From Symsagittifera roscoffensis (taxonomy: Eukaryota; Xenacoelomorpha; Acoela; Convolutidae), in contig NC_087063.1 in assembly GCF_963678635.1 (NCBI RefSeq), positions 32,622,599 to 32,686,598 of the forward strand: a DNA stretch of 64,000 nt, given 5' to 3'. Shown here in pieces: positions 61,017 to 64,000 of the stretch (its first letter is position 1; each line of letters begins with the position of its first letter). Made by a program: the position numbers and the translations under genes. A model generated the notes under the pieces. That model did not search any database and was not told the DNA's origin. It saw only the letters and a program-made list of their open reading frames with translations.

Positions 61017-64000
61017 GTTTATCTTTTTGTATTTCAGCTCGTCCAATTAAATGCTTCTAATTGAACACGGTGCTTCTAATTGAGTTTGCGGTATTTTATG
61101 ATTGTGTTTTTTTGAAGTTTTTATTTGCAGAGCTTAGGATGAAAAGTAATTTGCTGACGTGCAAGCAACTGGGTGCAAAACCAATGACTCCCATGGTTCA
61201 TGTTTTCTATGGAAATTATAAAAGGCAAATTATTGCAGTTTATTGCAAATGATCGAACTTCAAAGTATCTTTTGGCCTAAAAAAGGTTTTTCACAACTAG
61301 CACAAAAAGATATGAACATTAAAAAGTTGATTAATGTGTAGGTTGTAGGTATCAGTTTTTCCACTGTCCTCGTAATTACTCTATTTTTGCGGTAAATAAG
61401 GAAGTAACTTTAGAGTACTCATGGGTAGACGAATGGCAGTTTGGTTAGCAGAGACCTGTTTGATGTGTTAAATTGGCAAACAGACATCACAAACCAGAAT
61501 GTATGGGCTTCGTTACCGTCTTTATTGATTTCAATAAAAAAGACTTGTTTGATCAATCATTTCGGCCGACTAACATTCGTTGACTTTCTAAGAACTTAGT
61601 AATTCAATTTTACCATAAGAACTTCATTTCCCATATTTTTGTTCTTTTAACTTTCCTTTTAAAAAGAGAGCGAAATGTTGCCAAGTTCTTTTACGTGACT
61701 TTGAAACAAAAATTACCAGCTACCGTCTATGGTAAAATATTTCCCTGAGGAATTTGTATAAAAAACTTGCAATCTCTTTTGAGGGTTTCTAATCTCAAGT
61801 GATGAATTTTATTTGCAGCTTGATTAACGGAACATATTGAGTCGTCAGGGATGAAAAAAAGAGTCTATTTGAGCTAGAAGACAGCATCTTTCATCACTTT
61901 AAAATGAAGATGAGCAAAAGCAAACCTTTCAAGATGCGAAATTTTAGAAGCAAAAAAAGGGAAAGGATACAGTTAATTTCAAAGCGATATTTTGAGAAAA
62001 ATTTGATAGATTACCACCGACTTTTATAACTATTTTTAAAAAATACCTAATACAGGAGTGCGCATAAATTTTTCTAGAGGGGCGGTTTTTAGAAACATTT
62101 TACAAATTTATCGGCTTTTTTTATTTTAGATTGACCAATTTGATATTCCGAGCTCTCTGAAAACACAATTATGACCCCATTTTCCAAATTTTGCTGGCTA
62201 TAAATGACGTTTTGCGATTTTTTTCGGCGCTCACTCCCCCCCCCCCCCCCCCTCATTTAGTTAATATTGGCGCCTTAAGAAAATTTTTGAGTTTGTTCAG
62301 ACAAAAATGGATGTCTTAAAATGGAAAAATTTGGCAACCAGAATTGAGGGAGTCGGGGAGGGCGCGGTCGCCCCCTCCTCATCAGCACGCTGCAGCTTAA
62401 CTGTTTTGGGGTATTGGGGTTTTGACTACAGTTGAGACCTATTTGTGACTAGTTACTATACTTAAAATGCTGTAGTACTTTAGGTTATTTGACAAATTAT
62501 GTTAAGAGGTCAGTGTTGATTTAAGGAGGGAGCAATGAATAATAGGCTGGTGGGAGGTAGTAGGTGAAAAATAAAAATGAAATGATAATACCAGCGCTCT
62601 CATGTGCCACCAAACGACAATAAAAAACGCCACAATGGTCTGAAGAAATTTGGTCTGAAAGTAAGAAGTAGTTAACGCTACTACCACAGCCTTTTTTTGT
62701 TTGCTAAAATTTTTATATTAAACTATTTCGCTCTAGTAGTCTTGTCGTTTGCATTGTTCAAGAAATACTTCCTTGTCGTTGCATTTCCTTCTCTTTGACG
62801 TGTTTCCCCCTTACTTGGAAAATGGTCTCCTTGAAGAATTGAGTATTCACATGAATTATTTGTACAAGTTTGACAGCCACTAACAACAATAATTTGATTT
62901 GAATACTTTTCGATTATTGTGTTTACAAGGTACTTACGACACTATTTTCTCTGCCTTATTTATGAAAATAGCGTGCAGGATTTGAAATCACCTTACACTC
63001 ATCGCATTCTATTTCATCGAGTACAAGAAAAGCGAAGTGTTCTTTAGGATGGTACCACTTTCTTTCTACCTGAAATTAACCATTTAGGTGGCAATATGAA
63101 AAGTTCCTTTCCAGTATAGTATAAATTCGATTAAGTAGTTGACTTATATCGGAATCCAGTCAAGATTGCTCTCGAGACTTGTTGCTGAATCACAAAAGCG
63201 TTCTTTGTTTACTGCTCAGAGTGCATATTTTTTTAACGAAACCTCATTTTTGGCGCTTGAAACTCAATTTAGGAGCGAGAAGGTGATTGACATCTTCTGA
63301 TGCTGGCTTAGCTCACGCGTATTGGTTCTTAGAAGATTAAAATCAATCAATAGTTTATGTTGTTGCAAACAATTATTGTCGTATTTAAATCCTCTTAATT
63401 CAGCCGCGCGAGTTTTGCTAAACGTCAAAATCTTGTGTTGGATCTCCGTGTCGGTCGTAATTTTTCAGTGCGCTAGCACTCGGAATGTAGACTTTTCTAG
63501 AGAAACAACTTGTCACAATCATTGAATAGCTTCTATAACTTCTCTCTTTTTCATCAGTTCTTAAACTTCTTTTTTAGTTGTAACTGAACTCATGAATATA
63601 GTGCTTTGCTGGTGTGCGTTATAACAAATTCTTTGGTTGCCATCAATTTCCTTAATTGCCATTAATTTTCTGTATGTTTTCGGCTTATTGTGTCTCGGTT
63701 TTAATTAGTTTGGCTTCAGGTTTTTGATTAAATTCGAGTGGAATTATGATTAAGAGTCATGAATGTATTGAATACTCTTTTATGAAAGGTCTTGGTGATT
63801 TTTTGTTAGGTGGTTTTTTCAGGAAAAAGTCTTAAAAATTATTCGCGCTCAAATTTGATTTGTCGCAGTTTGAATTTTAATTTCTTTGTAAATTCAGTTC
63901 ATTTCCTTTGTTAAAATGAAGGAAAACGCCTCTATCGAACAGCAAAATTGTAAACGTCACGAAAAACTTGATCGACTTCTTATTTCGAAAGTGGATTTAA
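61017..64000 (+). other. Downstream intron, no exon recognised
   Basis: It contains a 17-base poly-C tract (62236-62252) and a truncated MITE head at 63752. Frames at 61061-61252 and 63322-63525 lack splice sites or recognisable sequence. The second DH-PH of the gene should lie beyond the right edge. Confidence 0.5.
63752..64000 (+). mobile_element. MITE copy cut by the window edge
   Basis: The head is AAGAGTCATGAATG, then AATACTCTTTTATGAAAGG, TTTTTTCAGGAAAAAGTCTT, CAGCAAAATTGTAAACGTCA and CGAAAAACTTGATCGACTTC, the same body order as the copies at 46282 and 50635. The tail is off the window. Confidence 0.65.

Overview
The window is nuclear DNA of an invertebrate animal. It shows spliced exons with GT/AG borders, two families of tRNA-derived SINEs, MITEs with terminal inverted repeats, LINE and Penelope-like fragments, and satellite DNA. 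One Rho-GEF gene of the Trio/Kalirin/UNC-73 family is spread over more than 46 kb of AT-rich, T-tract-rich DNA. The phylum cannot be fixed from the sequence alone.

Region 1 (1-8100) is compositionally foreign: a purine-rich, less AT-rich, intronless reading frame of more than 2,100 codons, open at the left edge and ending at 6348. It encodes a protein family I cannot name. It is followed by a polypurine run and a roughly 1.34 kb block (6755-8098) that starts TG, ends CA, and holds strong hairpins and a CRE-like octamer. I read this block tentatively as the 3' LTR of a large retroelement. Region 2 (8100-13440) is a mobile-element graveyard: a 69-bp minisatellite, a frameshifted minus-strand LINE reverse transcriptase, a plus-strand Penelope-like RT fragment, and an inverted-repeat pair (9778/13378) that brackets both fragments.

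Region 3 (14246-64000) is the trio-like gene on the plus strand. Thirteen exons are well or reasonably supported and one 5' exon is proposed from splice phase. In order they encode the Sec14/CRAL-TRIO domain, spectrin repeats (mostly in one 2.87-kb exon), the first DH domain (three exons), the first PH domain (two exons), and Ser-rich linkers. The SH3, second DH-PH and any kinase part are not seen and would lie further right. The product would activate Rac/RhoG-type GTPases at the membrane in axon guidance and cell migration.

The introns hold nearly all the structural interest. There is an eight-unit, ~554-bp satellite derived from a SINE-bearing composite (34164-38589). A near-perfect 2,271-bp tandem duplication lies at 46282-50823, with breakpoints in MITE-like sequence. 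A MITE family has AAGAGTAATGAACG terminal repeats. SINE-A carries a palindromic tail and SINE-B is unrelated to it. A 457-bp Mutator-like element has a 9-bp target duplication (54053-54509). A foldback element is built from GACAACTCGCAA motifs (51794-52083), and there are several degenerate tandem repeats.
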